Below are positions 5,768 through 6,488 of a DNA stretch of 6,488 nucleotides, piece by piece. Under the pieces are notes generated by a model. It saw nothing but the letters and a program-made list of their open reading frames with translations, did no database searches and was not told the DNA's origin. Origin of the DNA: Deltaproteobacteria bacterium (GTDB lineage: Bacteria > Desulfobacterota > DSM-4660 > Desulfatiglandales > Desulfatiglandaceae); contig JAGHEC010000254.1 in assembly GCA_021159525.1 (NCBI GenBank), forward strand, positions 1 through 6,488. The letters run 5' to 3'. The position numbers were made by a program, and so were the translations under genes. The stretch's first letter is position 1, and every line of letters starts with the position of its first letter.

Positions 5768-6488
5768 ATGATGAAAACAGATATGCGGAGATCGGTTTCG
5801 AGAAATTTCCTGTATTGGCTGATCGTGCTGGCGTTGACGGTTTTGTCCCTGCCCCTGACGGCACATGCGGCACAACTGATTGGAAAGATTACCAGACTTA
5901 CGGGAACGGCCACCATCTACCGGGTTGATGTGAAAGACCCAATAAAGGTCAGCCGAGGTATGCATGTCCATCTCGGCGATCGCATAAAAACCGGCGCTGA
6001 ATCAAGGCTGCGGATCGAACTCAACGACGGCAGCATCCTGAGCATGGCGGAAAATGCCGATCTCAACCTGGACCACTTTGAATTCGACCCTAAAGAGGAA
6101 AAGCGATCTGCGTCCTTCAAGATGGACATTGGAAAAGTCCGGGTATTTGCCAAGGATCTGTTAAAATTCAAGAAGAAGGACTTTAAGATACGAACGCCCA
6201 CGGCCGTGGTGGGGGTTCGAGGGACCGTTTTCCTGGTGTGGGTCCTGTCCAGGACTATCACCAAGGTGGTGTGCTTTGAAAATGTCATCCAGGTGGCCAA
6301 TATCCTGAGCCCTGATAAATTCATCCAGTTGACCAAGGACCTTGCCACCGACATCATGGCAGGAAAGACGCCTTCCAAGCCGGTTTTGATGAATAAAGAT
6401 CAGCTCAGACAGCTCAAGAAAGGGTTTGGCGAGATCGCTGCGGCCACCACCACCGTGGCCACCACCACCGTGGTCACCACCACAGAGG
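5768..6488 (+). CDS. Secreted FecR-domain protein, truncated by the window edge
   Basis: The frame is open for 240 codons to the right edge with no stop, so the C-terminus is missing. A signal peptide covers about 1-34 (TAHA/AQ cleavage) and is followed by a FecR domain at about 38-155. Its hallmarks are GDRIKTG (70-76), LNDGSILSM (around 86-89), GKVRVFAK and the highly characteristic RTPTAVVGVRGT (142-153). Then comes a mixed segment to about 225 and a Thr-rich repeat (ATTTV units) from 226. It lacks the cytoplasmic anti-sigma part of classical FecR regulators, so it is a stand-alone exported FecR protein. AAAGAGG (5757-5763) is four bases from the ATG at 5768 and seven from the in-frame ATG at 5771, so either start is possible. 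It follows the TPR-barrel gene by 112 bp. FecR proteins of this type are often encoded near CHASE2 cyclases, which fits a shared envelope-sensing role, but its partner and ligand are unknown. Confidence 0.88.
   Translation, partial: MMKTDMRRSVSRNFLYWLIVLALTVLSLPLTAHAAQLIGKITRLTGTATIYRVDVKDPIKVSRGMHVHLGDRIKTGAESRLRIELNDGSILSMAENADLNLDHFEFDPKEEKRSASFKMDIGKVRVFAKDLLKFKKKDFKIRTPTAVVGVRGTVFLVWVLSRTITKVVCFENVIQVANILSPDKFIQLTKDLATDIMAGKTPSKPVLMNKDQLRQLKKGFGEIAAATTTVATTTVVTTTE
6443..6487 (+). repeat. 15-bp tandem repeat encoding a Thr-rich linker
   Basis: Two identical copies of GCCACCACCACCGTG (6443-6457, 6458-6472) are followed by a third (6473-6487) matching 12 of 15 bases. In frame they encode ATTTV-ATTTV-VTTTE, probably a flexible linker after the FecR domain. 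The array is cut by the window edge, so its full copy number is not visible. Confidence 0.85.

Noticed and set aside
5917..6378. 153-codon - strand frame over the FecR region
   Set aside because: Antisense to the FecR motifs GDRIKTG and RTPTAVVGVRGT on the + strand.

Overview
The window is about 55-60% GC and carries three genes, all on the + strand. They are a CHASE2-sensor class III adenylate cyclase (234-3296), a TPR plus outer-membrane beta-barrel protein (3904-5655), and a secreted FecR-domain protein that runs off the right edge (from 5768). Signal peptides, an outer-membrane barrel ending in Phe and a CHASE2 cyclase indicate a Gram-negative bacterium. Protein style and base composition suggest Desulfobacterota (Desulfobacterales-like), but that is an impression from family resemblance and was not searched.

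Region 1-233 has no gene. Its first 111 bases are one arm of a long inverted repeat. Next comes a nested dyad (110-181), which abuts a strong extended -10 promoter (TGC-TATAAT, 179-187). This promoter should drive the cyclase through a leader of about 40 nt. The cyclase (1020 aa) has an N-terminal membrane segment, an unusually large extracytoplasmic CHASE2 region, three further membrane segments and a catalytic domain with all six canonical residues. It ends in a TPR-like tail.

The 607-bp gap at 3297-3903 is mostly repeat. Bases 3570-3680 are the reverse complement of 1-111: 106 bp are perfect and 110 of 111 match. They are followed by a small nested hairpin (3694-3721) and a decayed third copy in the opposite orientation (3725-3806), so 3570-3806 is one compound palindrome. 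The cyclase transcription unit is therefore bracketed by near-identical inverted repeats, as expected for a small repeat family that has bracketed, or could invert, the cassette.

The TPR/beta-barrel gene and the FecR gene are 112 bp apart and probably form one unit. Inferred working model: the outer-membrane TPR-barrel protein and the exported FecR protein act in the envelope and are linked to the cyclase, whose CHASE2 domain senses there and whose catalytic domain makes cAMP inside the cell. The physical connection is not shown by sequence. The main novelty candidates are the repeat-bracketed cassette and the large helical insertion in CHASE2.
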